NCBI RefSeq assembly: GCF_942548115.1
Contig: NZ_OW824151.1
Coordinates: 620,001 to 684,000 of the forward strand
Source: Aeromicrobium sp. Leaf245
Lineage (GTDB): Bacteria > Actinomycetota > Actinomycetes > Propionibacteriales > Nocardioidaceae
Length of the DNA stretch: 64,000 bases
Direction: 5' to 3'
The notes below the pieces were generated by a model. The model did not search any database. It saw nothing but the letters and a program-made list of their open reading frames with translations, and was not told the DNA's origin. This document shows, in pieces, positions 27,162 through 35,370 of the stretch (its first letter is position 1; every line of letters starts with the position of its first letter). The translations under genes were made by a program, and so were the position numbers.

Positions 27162-27553
27162 CGGGAAGCCCGTTCGTCCCACCCGGCCCCGAGGCGAAGG
27201 TCTTCGTCATCAGCGTCGCGGCCGAGCTCTCGGGCCTGCACCCGCAGACCCTCCGCACCTACGACCGGCTCGGCATCGTCGAGGCCGGCCGCACCGGCGG
27301 CGGCGGCCGCCGCTACTCGCTGCGCGACATCGAGCTGCTGCGCACCGTCGCCCAGCTGAGCGCCGAGGGCCTCGGCCTCGAGGGCGTCAAGCGGGTCATC
27401 GCCCTGGAGAACCAGGTGATGGCGCTCCAGCAGAAGGTGGCCGAGCTGCAGACCGAGCTCGCCGCGGCGCACCACGCGCTCGGCACCGTGCAGAACCTGC
27501 CGGTGCTGGCGCAGCAGGCGCAGATCTCGATCTGGCGCCGCCCCGCTCGCTGA
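27158..27553 (+). CDS. hspR: Heat-shock repressor HspR (MerR family)
   Basis: This 131-residue regulator has a MerR-type winged helix ([47 protein letters not shown]) and a C-terminal coiled coil ([27 protein letters not shown]). It binds HAIR inverted repeats and represses the dnaK operon, with DnaK acting as co-repressor in known systems. The ATG overlaps the dnaJ stop (ATGA). A matching HAIR site lies before dnaK. The stop is only 10 bp from the convergent PucR gene. Confidence 0.95.
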   Translation: MTGSPFVPPGPEAKVFVISVAAELSGLHPQTLRTYDRLGIVEAGRTGGGGRRYSLRDIELLRTVAQLSAEGLGLEGVKRVIALENQVMALQQKVAELQTELAAAHHALGTVQNLPVLAQQAQISIWRRPAR

Positions 27554-27562
27554 GCGGTCGGG

Positions 27563-28693
27563 TCAGCGGGTCTCGAGCTCCCACCGGGGGACGGCCGCAC
27601 GGAGCGCGATCAGCAGCTCGAGGCGGACGTCGGGGTCGGTGAGCGGGTCGCCGAGCAGACGCTTGGCGGTGCCCAGCCGCGTGTGCACCGTCTGGGCCGG
27701 CACGCCCATGAGGCGGGCGACCTCGTTGGCCGGGCGGCCGTGCTCCAGCCAGGTGAGCAGCGTGCTCGCGAGGGAGATCCGACGCGACGCGGGCAGGTCC
27801 GCCAGCGCGGCCAGCCGCCGGTCGACGAGCAGGTCGACGAGCACCGGCGACGACGTCACGACGAGCCGGGCGAGCACGTCGACCGACGCAGTGACTGGCC
27901 TCCCGGGCTCGGCGACGGCGGCCGTGGCGCGGGCCAGCCGGACCGCCTCGGGCAGCGAGACGAGGTCGACCGACGGTCCCCGGGCGATGTCGGAGCCGGC
28001 GAGCGTGCGGACCCGGTCGTCGGACCACGCCGCCGGCACGGCCGCCTCCTCGGGTCGAGGGGCGGGGAGGACGTCGCCGTGTCCGCGTAGCTCGGCGTCG
28101 AGGACCGCGCCCGAGGCCGTCGCGACGACGGGAGTCAGGCGGGCGTTCGGGTCGATCCCGCAGGCGATGGCCAGGCCGCGCAGGCCCGGTCCGTCGGACC
28201 CGCCGAAGAGCGCCGAGGTGAGGGCTCGCCGACGGTGGGCCGGGCTGAGGGCGTGGAGGCGCAGCACCGCCTGCATGCCCCGGCGGACGTGGCCGACGAT
28301 GCGCAGCAGCAGCTCCTGCACGGCACGCGACAACGTCTCGACGTCGGGAAGGTCCTGCTCGCGGACCACGGCCGGGATGACGTGTCGCCGCAGGCCGCGT
28401 CCGACGGCCTGGACGACGGCGGTCAGCTCGTCGTCGGTCATCCCGGCCTGGGCCTGGGTCTCGCCGAAGTGGAGGCAGCGAGCCGCGACGCTGCGCCCGG
28501 CGGTCACCGGGTCGCCGCCATGGGTGACGAAGGCGTCGGCGCAGGCGAGAGCGAGGTCCACCCAGGCGTCGGGCGCGCGCGGGACGGAGCTGCGCACCAG
28601 CTTCTCGAGCCGGCCGCGCAACCCCGCCCCGTCAGGGAGGCCACTCGACGGGTGGTGCGGGAGGGAGGGTCGCACCGCTCCCGTCGACGCCAT
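27563..28693 (-). CDS. PucR-type transcriptional regulator 1
   Basis: This 376-residue regulator has a C-terminal PucR HTH (HTH_30): WLEHGRPANEVARLMGVPAQTVHTRLGTAKRLLGD, about 315-350, followed by the family tail that ends in a tryptophan (AAVPRW). The N-terminal helical part lacks a recognised ligand domain. It is the most divergent of three PucR paralogs in the window (others at 30222 and 35463), with a shortened HTH region where the others read TRDSAPA.AARLGVH.QTVR. A TTGTCA-N6-TGACAA palindrome lies 73 bp before its ATG. No strong ribosome site is visible. Its ligand is unknown. Confidence 0.8.
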   Translation of the reverse strand: MASTGAVRPSLPHHPSSGLPDGAGLRGRLEKLVRSSVPRAPDAWVDLALACADAFVTHGGDPVTAGRSVAARCLHFGETQAQAGMTDDELTAVVQAVGRGLRRHVIPAVVREQDLPDVETLSRAVQELLLRIVGHVRRGMQAVLRLHALSPAHRRRALTSALFGGSDGPGLRGLAIACGIDPNARLTPVVATASGAVLDAELRGHGDVLPAPRPEEAAVPAAWSDDRVRTLAGSDIARGPSVDLVSLPEAVRLARATAAVAEPGRPVTASVDVLARLVVTSSPVLVDLLVDRRLAALADLPASRRISLASTLLTWLEHGRPANEVARLMGVPAQTVHTRLGTAKRLLGDPLTDPDVRLELLIALRAAVPRWELETR

Positions 28694-28765
28694 GGCTGCA
28701 CCGTCACAGCGGCAGATGCACCGCGTCAACGCACGACGGCACCGGTGCCGCCAACGCGGCCGATT

Positions 28766-28785
28766 CTTGTCACGCGCATGACAAG
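28766..28785. promoter_or_regulatory. Palindrome P1 (TTGTCA-N6-TGACAA)
   Basis: CTTGTCACGCGCATGACAAG has 7-bp perfect outer arms. It lies in the 104-bp gap between the stop of the degenerate ATPase (28798) and the start of PucR 1 (28693). This is one of six copies of the same 18-bp motif in the region. Confidence 0.78.
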
Positions 28786-28797
28786 ACCCGTCGAGAT

Positions 28798-30225
28798 TCA
28801 GCTGCCTGCCACGACCACGGTGGCGGCGACGCCGACTCCGGCGGCGATGCCGGCCAGACCGGGACCGAGCAGCCCTGCGGCCGCGACCGCGCCGGCCAGC
28901 ACGCTCCAGGCCAGGGCGATGGACTGACCACGACGAGCCGACCCGACCGCGCCGCGGGCGGCCCGCACGGCCCGCGCCACCCGGCGGACGTCGAGGTCGG
29001 CCAGACCCAGGTCGGACGTGAGGGTCGAGCCGGTGCTCACGTGCAGCACCCGTCGACCGTCGTCCGTCCACGCGGCGACCGTGGCGCGCTGGCCGTCGGC
29101 GTCCAGATCGCCGGCCGCGTCGTCGATGCCCACCTGCGCGGCCACCTCGCGCGTCCGCGCGTCGGTGTCGCAGGAACGGAGGACGACCTCGAGGCCGAGG
29201 TCGCGCAGGGCCTGGACGCCCTCGGTGGCGTCGGCCCGGACGTCGTCACCCACGGTCAGCGTGCCGAGGACGCGTGCGTCGACCTCGACGCCCACGGTGG
29301 TCCAGACGCCCTCCCGGGCCGGCAGGCCGAGCCAGGTGAGGTCACCGACGCGCACGGGGTGCCGGTCGACCCGACCTGACACGCCGACGTCGCCGTGGCG
29401 CTGCAGCTCGGTGACCCGACCGCGACCGGAGAGTCGCGAGACGGCGCGTGCCACACGCCCCTCCTGCTCGTGCTCGAGGGCGCCGGCGAACCAGCGCAGG
29501 TTGCGCTCGTGGTCGGGCTCCACGGGATCGATCGAGGTCACCCGCAGGGCACCGGTGGTCACGGTGCCGTCCTTGTCGAGGAGGGCGACGTCGGCGGCCG
29601 CCACCTGGGGAAGCGCCGCCGGGTGAGGGAAGGTGACGTCGTGCGGGGCCATGCGGCGGCGCGCGACCCGCAGGGCCGCCGGCCCGGCAGCGAGCAGACC
29701 GGCCGGTCCGGCGGACACGAGCACGAGGGCGGCGACCTGGAGACCACGACCGGGCGTCTCGACCACCGCCCAGACCGCGGCGGCCACCGTGGCCGCGGTG
29801 ACGACGGACAGGACGAACCAGGCGGGTGCGTCCACGATGCTCTCGTCACCTCGCCACAGCGACACGAGGCTGAGCAGCGCTGCGGAGGCGACGACGGCGA
29901 TCGCCGTGGTGGGCCGCTCCTCGGCCAGCGCCTCGTACAGGGTGACGACGAGCGCGACGACCAGGCCGAGGCTGCCGAGCGTGGCAGCCCCGGGTCGCCG
30001 CCTCGCCAGCTCGGCCAGGGACCGCTGGTGCACGGGCGCGGCCAGGACGAAGGCGAGGGCGGCGACCCCGACGAGCGTCCACGGCCAGCCCTGGAAGCGC
30101 AGGTCAGGGACCGTGGAGACGCCGACCGTGCCTGCGGTCAGCACCAGGCCGACGGCGAACGTGAGCACCAGGCAACGACGTGACGCCTGCGCGGAGAACG
30201 AGGCGGCTGCCGCGTGCGCGGTCAC
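28798..30225 (-). CDS. Degenerate P-type ATPase-like membrane protein
   Basis: This 475-residue protein aligns by eye with the core of P1B (heavy-metal) ATPases but has lost key residues. About six TM segments come first (within 17-175). The metal-binding CPC is replaced by SAGPAGL (171-177). The phosphorylation loop is D217-KDGTVT instead of DKTGT. The TGD motif has become SCD (351-353), and GDGxND has become STGSTLTSD. Metal-binding domains and the TGE actuator loop are absent. DxxRPxA survives as DDVRADA (328-334). Asp217 remains, but Mg binding and hydrolysis look lost, so a sensor or regulatory role is possible. Its GTG start overlaps the stop of PucR 2 (GTGA), so the two are translationally coupled. 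Confidence 0.72.
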   Translation of the reverse strand: MTAHAAAASFSAQASRRCLVLTFAVGLVLTAGTVGVSTVPDLRFQGWPWTLVGVAALAFVLAAPVHQRSLAELARRRPGAATLGSLGLVVALVVTLYEALAEERPTTAIAVVASAALLSLVSLWRGDESIVDAPAWFVLSVVTAATVAAAVWAVVETPGRGLQVAALVLVSAGPAGLLAAGPAALRVARRRMAPHDVTFPHPAALPQVAAADVALLDKDGTVTTGALRVTSIDPVEPDHERNLRWFAGALEHEQEGRVARAVSRLSGRGRVTELQRHGDVGVSGRVDRHPVRVGDLTWLGLPAREGVWTTVGVEVDARVLGTLTVGDDVRADATEGVQALRDLGLEVVLRSCDTDARTREVAAQVGIDDAAGDLDADGQRATVAAWTDDGRRVLHVSTGSTLTSDLGLADLDVRRVARAVRAARGAVGSARRGQSIALAWSVLAGAVAAAGLLGPGLAGIAAGVGVAATVVVAGS

Positions 30226-31475
30226 GACGCGTCCTCCGCCCGGAACCGCTCGAAGTCGCTCTGGTCGCCGGCCTTCCACAGCGGCACGCTGGCCTTGAGG
30301 AGCATGGTCAGCTGCACGAGGAACTCGGTGTCGTGCATGGCCTCGCCGAACAGCTCGTTGATGCGCTTCCAGCGGTAGCGGACGGTCTGGGGGTGGACGC
30401 CGAGGCGGGCGGCGATCGCAGGCGCGCTGTCGCGGGTCTCGAGCCAGACGAGCAGGGTCTCGGAGAGGATCTCGCGGGAGTTGGGGGTCTCCGCGAAGAG
30501 GGGACGGAGCAGCTCCTGGCCCAGCTGCTGGCGCAGGGTCGGCTCGGCGTGCAGCCAGATCTGGGTGCGATGCTCCCGGCAGTCGACCACCTGCGCGTCG
30601 GGGACGACGCCGCGGCGCACGAGGTCGAGCGCACGCCGAGCCCACCGGAACGCCGACGGGACCTCCAAGGGATCGACCTCCCAGCCCACGGCCACGCGCG
30701 TGACGCCGGCGTCCACCAGGGCGCTGGTCATGCAGGCGCGGTCGGCGGAGTCGACCATCGCCACGACGGTCTCGTCGTGACGCACCAGGAGGGCGCGCTG
30801 CGCCAGGACCGTCAGGTCGGGACGCTCGCCACCGAGCTCGGCGACGGCGAGCACGATGGAGGCCGGGATCGGCCAGACCTCGTCGGTCCCGGGCTGGACG
30901 GTCCCGGTGAGCAGCTGCTCGGCCAGCGCCGCTCGGGCGCGGTTCGGGTCGGCGGCCCGCTGTCGACGTGCCTCCTCGTGCCCGGCCTCGACCTGCCGCT
31001 GCAGGTGGCCGACGAACGCCAGCAGCCCGTCGGAGACGAGGGCCGACGTCGTCCCGTCCTCGGCCAGCTCCTGGAAGCGTGCCCAGCCGATGCGCACGGC
31101 GACGGCCAGCCCGACCTGGAACTCGTCGAGCGTCCGCTCCGCCCGGGCCTCCCGCCGCCCGAGGGAGCGGAAGACGTCGTCCACGCCCCGGTCGCGGTGG
31201 GGGGCGCCGTCGAGCTCGTCGAGGAAGCGGTGCAGTGCCGTTGAGACCGCCTCGGCGGCCACGGCGCGGCTGGTCGGGCGCGCGAACTGCGGCACGCGCT
31301 CGCACACGGCGTCGATGATCTCGGTGGTGAGGGTCGGGACGACGCGACGCACGCGGCGCGCGTGGGCGGCGACGAGGTCGGACGTGGAACGGTCCGCGAA
31401 CAGCGTCATCGCGCGGACCCGTGCGGTCCAGGTTCCATCGCCGGCTCCCCGATCCGATGACTCGTGTGGCTGCAC
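30222..31475 (-). CDS. PucR-type transcriptional regulator 2
   Basis: This 417-residue regulator carries the PucR C-terminal HTH (VWLETRDSAPAIAARLGVHPQTVRYRWKRINELFG, about 345-380) and a tail ending VPLWKAG. The N-terminal half is helical (RVPQFARPTSRAVAAEAVSTAL) and the middle holds a GGDEF-like regulatory segment typical of the family. The frame allows a GTG at 31475 or an ATG at 31409 (MTLFADRS); neither has a strong ribosome site, and I list the longer one. It is coupled to the degenerate ATPase gene, and palindrome P2 lies upstream. It is close in sequence to PucR 3. Confidence 0.83.
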   Translation of the reverse strand: MQPHESSDRGAGDGTWTARVRAMTLFADRSTSDLVAAHARRVRRVVPTLTTEIIDAVCERVPQFARPTSRAVAAEAVSTALHRFLDELDGAPHRDRGVDDVFRSLGRREARAERTLDEFQVGLAVAVRIGWARFQELAEDGTTSALVSDGLLAFVGHLQRQVEAGHEEARRQRAADPNRARAALAEQLLTGTVQPGTDEVWPIPASIVLAVAELGGERPDLTVLAQRALLVRHDETVVAMVDSADRACMTSALVDAGVTRVAVGWEVDPLEVPSAFRWARRALDLVRRGVVPDAQVVDCREHRTQIWLHAEPTLRQQLGQELLRPLFAETPNSREILSETLLVWLETRDSAPAIAARLGVHPQTVRYRWKRINELFGEAMHDTEFLVQLTMLLKASVPLWKAGDQSDFERFRAEDAS

Positions 31476-31788
31476 CGAGTTCTACCCCGCTGCCGGGTCG
31501 GCGTCAACGACGGGACCGCCGGGCACCCCGGATCCGTCGTGGTGCGTGGTGGTGCTCAGGGCCCTGTCCTCCCGTCGTGCCTGCACGGTCCGCGCCGGAC
31601 CGAGCCCCCGAGGCGACTGTGCCGCAGACGAGCGGGGCCGACGAGGGTGTCGGTGGCGTGCGGCCCTGAACTTGTCACGTGCGTGACAATCACGGGTGAC
31701 GAAGGCCGACTGTCGAACGTGTTCTCGGTGCTGATCGTGCCCGGCATTCGCTGCGGCGAGGCACGGCCGCCGACTCTGGGCGTGTCGT
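31476..31788. other. Non-coding gap upstream of PucR 2
   Basis: This 313-bp stretch between the PucR 2 start and the end of the next minus-strand gene contains palindrome P2 at 31671-31690. I see no convincing gene in it; short open frames here lack a ribosome site and coding bias. Confidence 0.6.
31671..31690. promoter_or_regulatory. Palindrome P2 (TTGTCA-N6-TGACAA)
   Basis: CTTGTCACGTGCGTGACAAT contains perfect 8-bp arms TTGTCACG/CGTGACAA around TG. It is 196 bp upstream of the PucR 2 GTG. Confidence 0.78.
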
Positions 31789-32895
31789 TCACTCCACTTG
31801 CCGTGGCGCCTCGTCGGGGAAGTCGAGAGGGCGTGGGACTGTGCGGACACGTGGATTCGTGACGGACTCGTCGGGTGTCTCGTAGTAGTTCTGGGCACAC
31901 CCGATCTCCTCGGGCGTCGTGGCTCCAGGCTGTGGCGGCAGCGCCATCGAGAAGTCGTCGGTGTACTTCACGCAGTTGAAGGATCCGACCTGGAGCGTCA
32001 CCGGGTTGCCCGGCCCCGAGAGCGCCGCGGTGAGTACCGGCGAGACGTCGTCGCCGCTGTGCGTCGAGCAGCCCTCGAGCGAAGCGATGTCGATGGAACC
32101 CTCGAGAGTGCCTCCGTACAGCCCGTAGAACGCTTCGGCAGGGTCGAAGGTGTCGAACGACTTGCCGTAGAAGCTGGGTCCGACGTAGCCGGGTTCCTCG
32201 AGGACGTCGAGAGGCTTGGACGTGACCGACAGGCGGGAACGTGTTCCCGTCCCGCAGGAGTCGTCGAGGCCGACGTCGTTCCCGTCGACCTTCAGGGACC
32301 GAATCTGGACGTCGACGTCGGCGGCCAGCGCGGCGGGCTCGACCTTGGTGCGGCGGCCCCCGTCCTCGGCCGTGACGTTCTCGACCGACCGCAAGTAGAA
32401 CGGAACCGGGTAGCCGTCCGCATCCAGTCGCTGCTGCAGCTGGAGGGTCACCTCGACCGGGATGGAGCCGAAGGCGACGGTCCGAACAGGGATGAGAGGC
32501 GAGCGACCGTAGTTCCGGTCCGAGCCCTTGGGAGAGACCAGGAAGGTCCGGATGTCGATCGTGTACTCCCTGTCCTCGCCATCCACCCTGTTCCCGATGA
32601 GGATGTTGTTGCCCATGGTCATGAGAGGGATGCGTGCCCACTGCTTCGCCTTCGGCGAACCAGTTCTCCCGAGACTGACGCCGTTGATCCAGCCGTATCG
32701 GTTGGCGAAGTCGGGCGTCGAGCAGGGGTCGTAGTCGCTCGGCGGCAGTTCGTCGGGGCACTCGATGAACGGAAGTCCTGGGTAGATCCCTGTCCTCTCG
32801 TCGGCGGAGGCGACACCGACGATCGAGGCGACGAGAGCGAGAGCGACCGTGAGCAGGGCGGTCAGCTCGCGACGTCGGCGCAGAGGGGTCTTCAT
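31789..32895 (-). CDS. Exported protein of unknown function
   Basis: This 368-residue protein begins with a signal peptide (MKTPLRRRRELTALLTVALALVASIVGVASADE, cleavage near residue 31). The mature part has several Cys (IECPDELP, DPCSTPDF, DDSCGTGTRS, EGCSTHSGDD, FNCVKYTD, IGCAQNYY), which suggests disulfides, and is rich in beta-prone segments. I do not recognise the family. It is divergent from the exported-protein genes at 33193-35308. Two TTGTCA-N6-TGACAA palindromes lie in the shared promoter region. It may belong to an envelope function connected to the nearby Mce transporter; this rests on context only. Confidence 0.65.
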   Translation of the reverse strand: MKTPLRRRRELTALLTVALALVASIVGVASADERTGIYPGLPFIECPDELPPSDYDPCSTPDFANRYGWINGVSLGRTGSPKAKQWARIPLMTMGNNILIGNRVDGEDREYTIDIRTFLVSPKGSDRNYGRSPLIPVRTVAFGSIPVEVTLQLQQRLDADGYPVPFYLRSVENVTAEDGGRRTKVEPAALAADVDVQIRSLKVDGNDVGLDDSCGTGTRSRLSVTSKPLDVLEEPGYVGPSFYGKSFDTFDPAEAFYGLYGGTLEGSIDIASLEGCSTHSGDDVSPVLTAALSGPGNPVTLQVGSFNCVKYTDDFSMALPPQPGATTPEEIGCAQNYYETPDESVTNPRVRTVPRPLDFPDEAPRQVE

Positions 32896-32966
32896 GCGAG
32901 CACCGTCACAAGCCGAGCCCCGAAAAGCAACGTCGATCGCGCGGGAGAGCGATGTTGAGGTCAAAT

Positions 32967-32984
32967 TTGTCACTTGCGTGACAA
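32967..32984. promoter_or_regulatory. Palindrome P3 (TTGTCA-N6-TGACAA)
   Basis: TTGTCACTTGCGTGACAA is 72 bp upstream of the exported-protein gene at 32895 (minus strand) and within its divergent promoter region with the gene at 33193. Confidence 0.78.
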
Positions 32985-33056
32985 CGGCCACGGGCCCTGC
33001 CCTGCCGCGACTGGGTGGTGGCACGTGCCTCCCCCGTCGTCACTCGGGTCGGGAAA

Positions 33057-33074
33057 TTGTCACGTGGGTGACAA
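33057..33074. promoter_or_regulatory. Palindrome P4 (TTGTCA-N6-TGACAA)
   Basis: TTGTCACGTGGGTGACAA is 90 bp from P3 and 119 bp upstream of the plus-strand exported-protein gene at 33193. The two sites divide the divergent gap so that each gene has one nearby. Confidence 0.78.
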
Positions 33075-33192
33075 TCGCGGCCAGCATCTCGGCTCGGGCG
33101 GGCTTCCCCGCTTGTCTGGAGGGTGACTTCCGTGGGCCTACTTGGACGGTGACCGCGGTCACACATCCATCGGCAGATCGGAAGGAACCATC

Positions 33193-33828
33193 ATGAAGAT
33201 CAAGCACGCAGCACTCGGCGGAGCAGTCGTCGCCCTCGCGGGTGTCGTCGCCGCCGGCCCGGCCCTCGCCACCGGCAGCTCCTACACGGTCGGTGTCGGC
33301 GGCAGCTCCGCGGCCGGCACGCACACCATCACGGCAGCGTCGTCCGGGAGCCTCAGCTTCGCGGTCCCGACGCTGTCCATGGGCTGCACGAGCGCGAACG
33401 TGCCGACCTCGCCGGTCTCGACCGTCGCGAGCGGCACCGGCATCGTCGACATCGCCGCGATCAACAAGATCAACTTCGTCGGCTGCACGGGCCCGGGTGG
33501 CTCGCTCGCGGTCACGACGGTGGGCTCGTGGAAGCTGCACGGGACGGGCGCGGCCACGTCCGGCACCTCCGACGTCGTCGCCGGCCACGTGGACAACATC
33601 ACGGCCAACGTCGCCAACGCCGTCTGCCGCTTCACGGTGACCGGCAAGGCCAACGGCACGTTCAGCGAGTCGACGCAGCGTCTGCAGGTCAGCGAGACGG
33701 GCTTCACCGGCAACCTCCGCGTGTCGAACGTGGTCGGCTGCCTCGGGCAGGTCCAGAACGGCCAGGCGGCCAACTTCACGGGCACGTTCGACGTGACGTC
33801 GCCCGACGGCGCGATCAACGTCAGCTGA
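33193..33828 (+). CDS. Exported four-cysteine protein, paralog A
   Basis: This 211-residue secreted protein has a signal peptide (MKIKHAALGGAVVALAGVVAAGPALA, cleavage after ALA near residue 26). The mature chain is Ser/Thr/Gly-rich and beta-prone with four Cys, at MGCTSANVP, FVGCTGPG, AVCRFTVTG and VVGCLGQVQNG, and ends TSPDGAINVS. The gene at 34667 has the same four Cys and the same ending, so they are paralogs. A GGAAGG site precedes the ATG. Its function is unknown. The promoter contains palindromes P3 and P4, which ties it to the PucR/Mce set. Confidence 0.72.
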   Translation: MKIKHAALGGAVVALAGVVAAGPALATGSSYTVGVGGSSAAGTHTITAASSGSLSFAVPTLSMGCTSANVPTSPVSTVASGTGIVDIAAINKINFVGCTGPGGSLAVTTVGSWKLHGTGAATSGTSDVVAGHVDNITANVANAVCRFTVTGKANGTFSESTQRLQVSETGFTGNLRVSNVVGCLGQVQNGQAANFTGTFDVTSPDGAINVS

Positions 33829-33864
33829 CGCGTCCCGGCCTGCTGCACCACACGGCGGGCCATC

Positions 33865-33900
33865 ACGGGTGGGGCCGAGCCCACGTTCGGCCCCACCCGT
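33865..33900 (+). terminator. Hairpin after exported protein A
   Basis: A 14-bp perfect stem (ACGGGTGGGGCCGA with TCGGCCCCACCCGT) and an 8-base loop lie 36 bp past the stop. It would end or attenuate transcription before the next exported-protein gene at 33956. Confidence 0.75.
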
Positions 33901-33955
33901 CCCTGACCTCACCCGAACGACCACCCCTCGCACCACCAGCCCTCAAGGAGCACCC

Positions 33956-34591
33956 ATGTCCATCACCCTCGCGCCCCGCTGGCGCAAGCGCGCCGCCGTG
34001 GCCGCTGCCGGCGCCGCCGTCGCGCTCGTCCCCGTCGCGGCCCACGCGGCCACCATCGTCACCATCACCTACGACGCCCAGGGCACCTCCCACATCGCCA
34101 AGACGAACTCCGACGTCGCCCTCGGCCCCACCACCCTGCGCACGGACCTCGACATCGACACCGGTGACTTCACCGGGTCGCTTCCGCTGCCGGGCACGTC
34201 GACGGAGTTCAAGATCGCCGGCTTCCTCCCGGTGAAGGCCAAGGTCGACTTCATCGAGGCGGCCCCGCTCACCGGTCACATCAACCTGACCCAGACGCAG
34301 GCCCAGGTGAGCTCCACGGCGACCTACTACGTGAAGCTGTCGGACATCAAGGTCGCGGGGTTCCCGACCTTCGCGGGCAGCAAGTGCAAGACGAAGGCGC
34401 CCGTGTCCATCCCGGTCGGCACGCGTCCGGACGAGGGCTTCGACCTCATCAACGGCGGTGAGCTCGTCGGCACCTACACGATCGGCAAGTTCGAGAACTG
34501 CGGCATCAACACGCCGCTGATCAACAGCCTCGTGCCCGGTTCCGGCAACACCGTCGACATCACCGTGACGAACGGCGTCGTCGCGGAGTGA
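33956..34591 (+). CDS. Exported protein of unknown function
   Basis: This 211-residue secreted protein has an N-terminal signal peptide (KRAAVAAAGAAVALVPVAAHAA, cleavage after AHA near residue 31). The mature chain is beta-prone with only two Cys (SKCKTK and FENCGIN) and no close resemblance to the four-Cys paralogs on either side. The ATG at 33956 has an AAGGAG ribosome site. Its position between the two paralogs, on the same strand and flanked by hairpins, suggests one secreted module whose members may be expressed at different levels. Confidence 0.7.
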   Translation: MSITLAPRWRKRAAVAAAGAAVALVPVAAHAATIVTITYDAQGTSHIAKTNSDVALGPTTLRTDLDIDTGDFTGSLPLPGTSTEFKIAGFLPVKAKVDFIEAAPLTGHINLTQTQAQVSSTATYYVKLSDIKVAGFPTFAGSKCKTKAPVSIPVGTRPDEGFDLINGGELVGTYTIGKFENCGINTPLINSLVPGSGNTVDITVTNGVVAE

Positions 34592-34603
34592 CGCCCTGAC
34601 CTC

Positions 34604-34637
34604 GTCGGCCCCGCGTCCCCCTGGGCGCGGGGCCGAC
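34604..34637 (+). terminator. Hairpin between exported-protein genes
   Basis: A 12-bp perfect stem (GTCGGCCCCGCG with CGCGGGGCCGAC) and a 10-base loop lie 12 bp after the stop at 34591, before the gene at 34667. Confidence 0.75.
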
Positions 34638-34666
34638 GTGCATCGTCAACGCATCGAAGGAGAACC

Positions 34667-35308
34667 ATGAGGAACACCACTGTGCGCCGGCTCCTCGCCG
34701 GCACCGCCGCAGCCCTGTGCCTGGCCGTCGGCGTCGGCCCGGCCGGAGCGACGGGGAACAGCGTGACGGTCGCCGTCGGAGGCACCAGTGCTCCCAGTGC
34801 TCACCCGTTCAGCGCGACGACTCAGGGGTCCGTCTCGTGGGCGGCGCCTGCGCTCGCGTGGGGCTGTACCAGTGCGAAGATCCCGTCGAGTCCGGTCTCC
34901 GAGGTGCATGGCGGGACGGGCGTCACCGATGTCCTCACCGTTCGAGCCATGTCGTTCCAGGGATGCACGTGGCCCCTCGGCGCCATGAACACGAGGCTGA
35001 CGGCACCAGCGACACTCCACGTCACCGGACCAGCCACGTCCGGCTCCACCGACCAGGTGCGCGGCCGCCTCGACGACGTCACGATCGTGTCGTCGTACGC
35101 GGTCTGCGAGTACACCGTGACCGGTTCGGCACGGTTCACGTTCGACGAGGGAACGCAGCGCCTCGCCATCGAGGAGACCGGGTTCACCGGCAACCTCACG
35201 GTGTCGAAGGTCCGAGGGTGCCTCGGGTGGGTGCAGAACGGCCAGGCGATGAACCTGACCATGAACCTCCAGCTCACCTCACCCGACGGTGCGATCAACA
35301 TCAGCTGA
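34667..35308 (+). CDS. Exported four-cysteine protein, paralog B
   Basis: This 213-residue secreted protein has a signal peptide (VRRLLAGTAAALCLAVGVGPAGA, cleavage near residue 28). It shares the scaffold of the gene at 33193: WGCTSAKIPSSPVS, FQGCTWPLG, AVCEYTVTG, TGFTGNLTVSKVRGCLGWVQNGQ and a C-terminal LTSPDGAINIS. All four Cys are conserved, which suggests two disulfides. It arose by duplication around the middle gene. An AAGGAG site precedes the ATG. Its function is unknown. Confidence 0.72.
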   Translation: MRNTTVRRLLAGTAAALCLAVGVGPAGATGNSVTVAVGGTSAPSAHPFSATTQGSVSWAAPALAWGCTSAKIPSSPVSEVHGGTGVTDVLTVRAMSFQGCTWPLGAMNTRLTAPATLHVTGPATSGSTDQVRGRLDDVTIVSSYAVCEYTVTGSARFTFDEGTQRLAIEETGFTGNLTVSKVRGCLGWVQNGQAMNLTMNLQLTSPDGAINIS

Positions 35309-35320
35309 CGAGGACGCGGG

Positions 35321-35352
35321 GCGGCCTGGGGACGAAGCCCTTCCCAGGCCGC
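35321..35352 (+). terminator. Terminator hairpin after exported protein B
   Basis: A 10-bp perfect stem (GCGGCCTGGG with CCCAGGCCGC) and a 12-base loop follow the stop at 35308. A perfect 12-bp palindrome, TACCGATCGGTA, comes immediately after at 35353-35364. Confidence 0.7.
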
Positions 35353-35370
35353 TACCGATCGGTATCATGA

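Noticed and set aside
31556..32761. Minus-strand open frame in another phase over the exported-protein gene
   Set aside because: Its product is Arg-rich without a signal peptide, while the frame starting at 32895 has a clean signal peptide.
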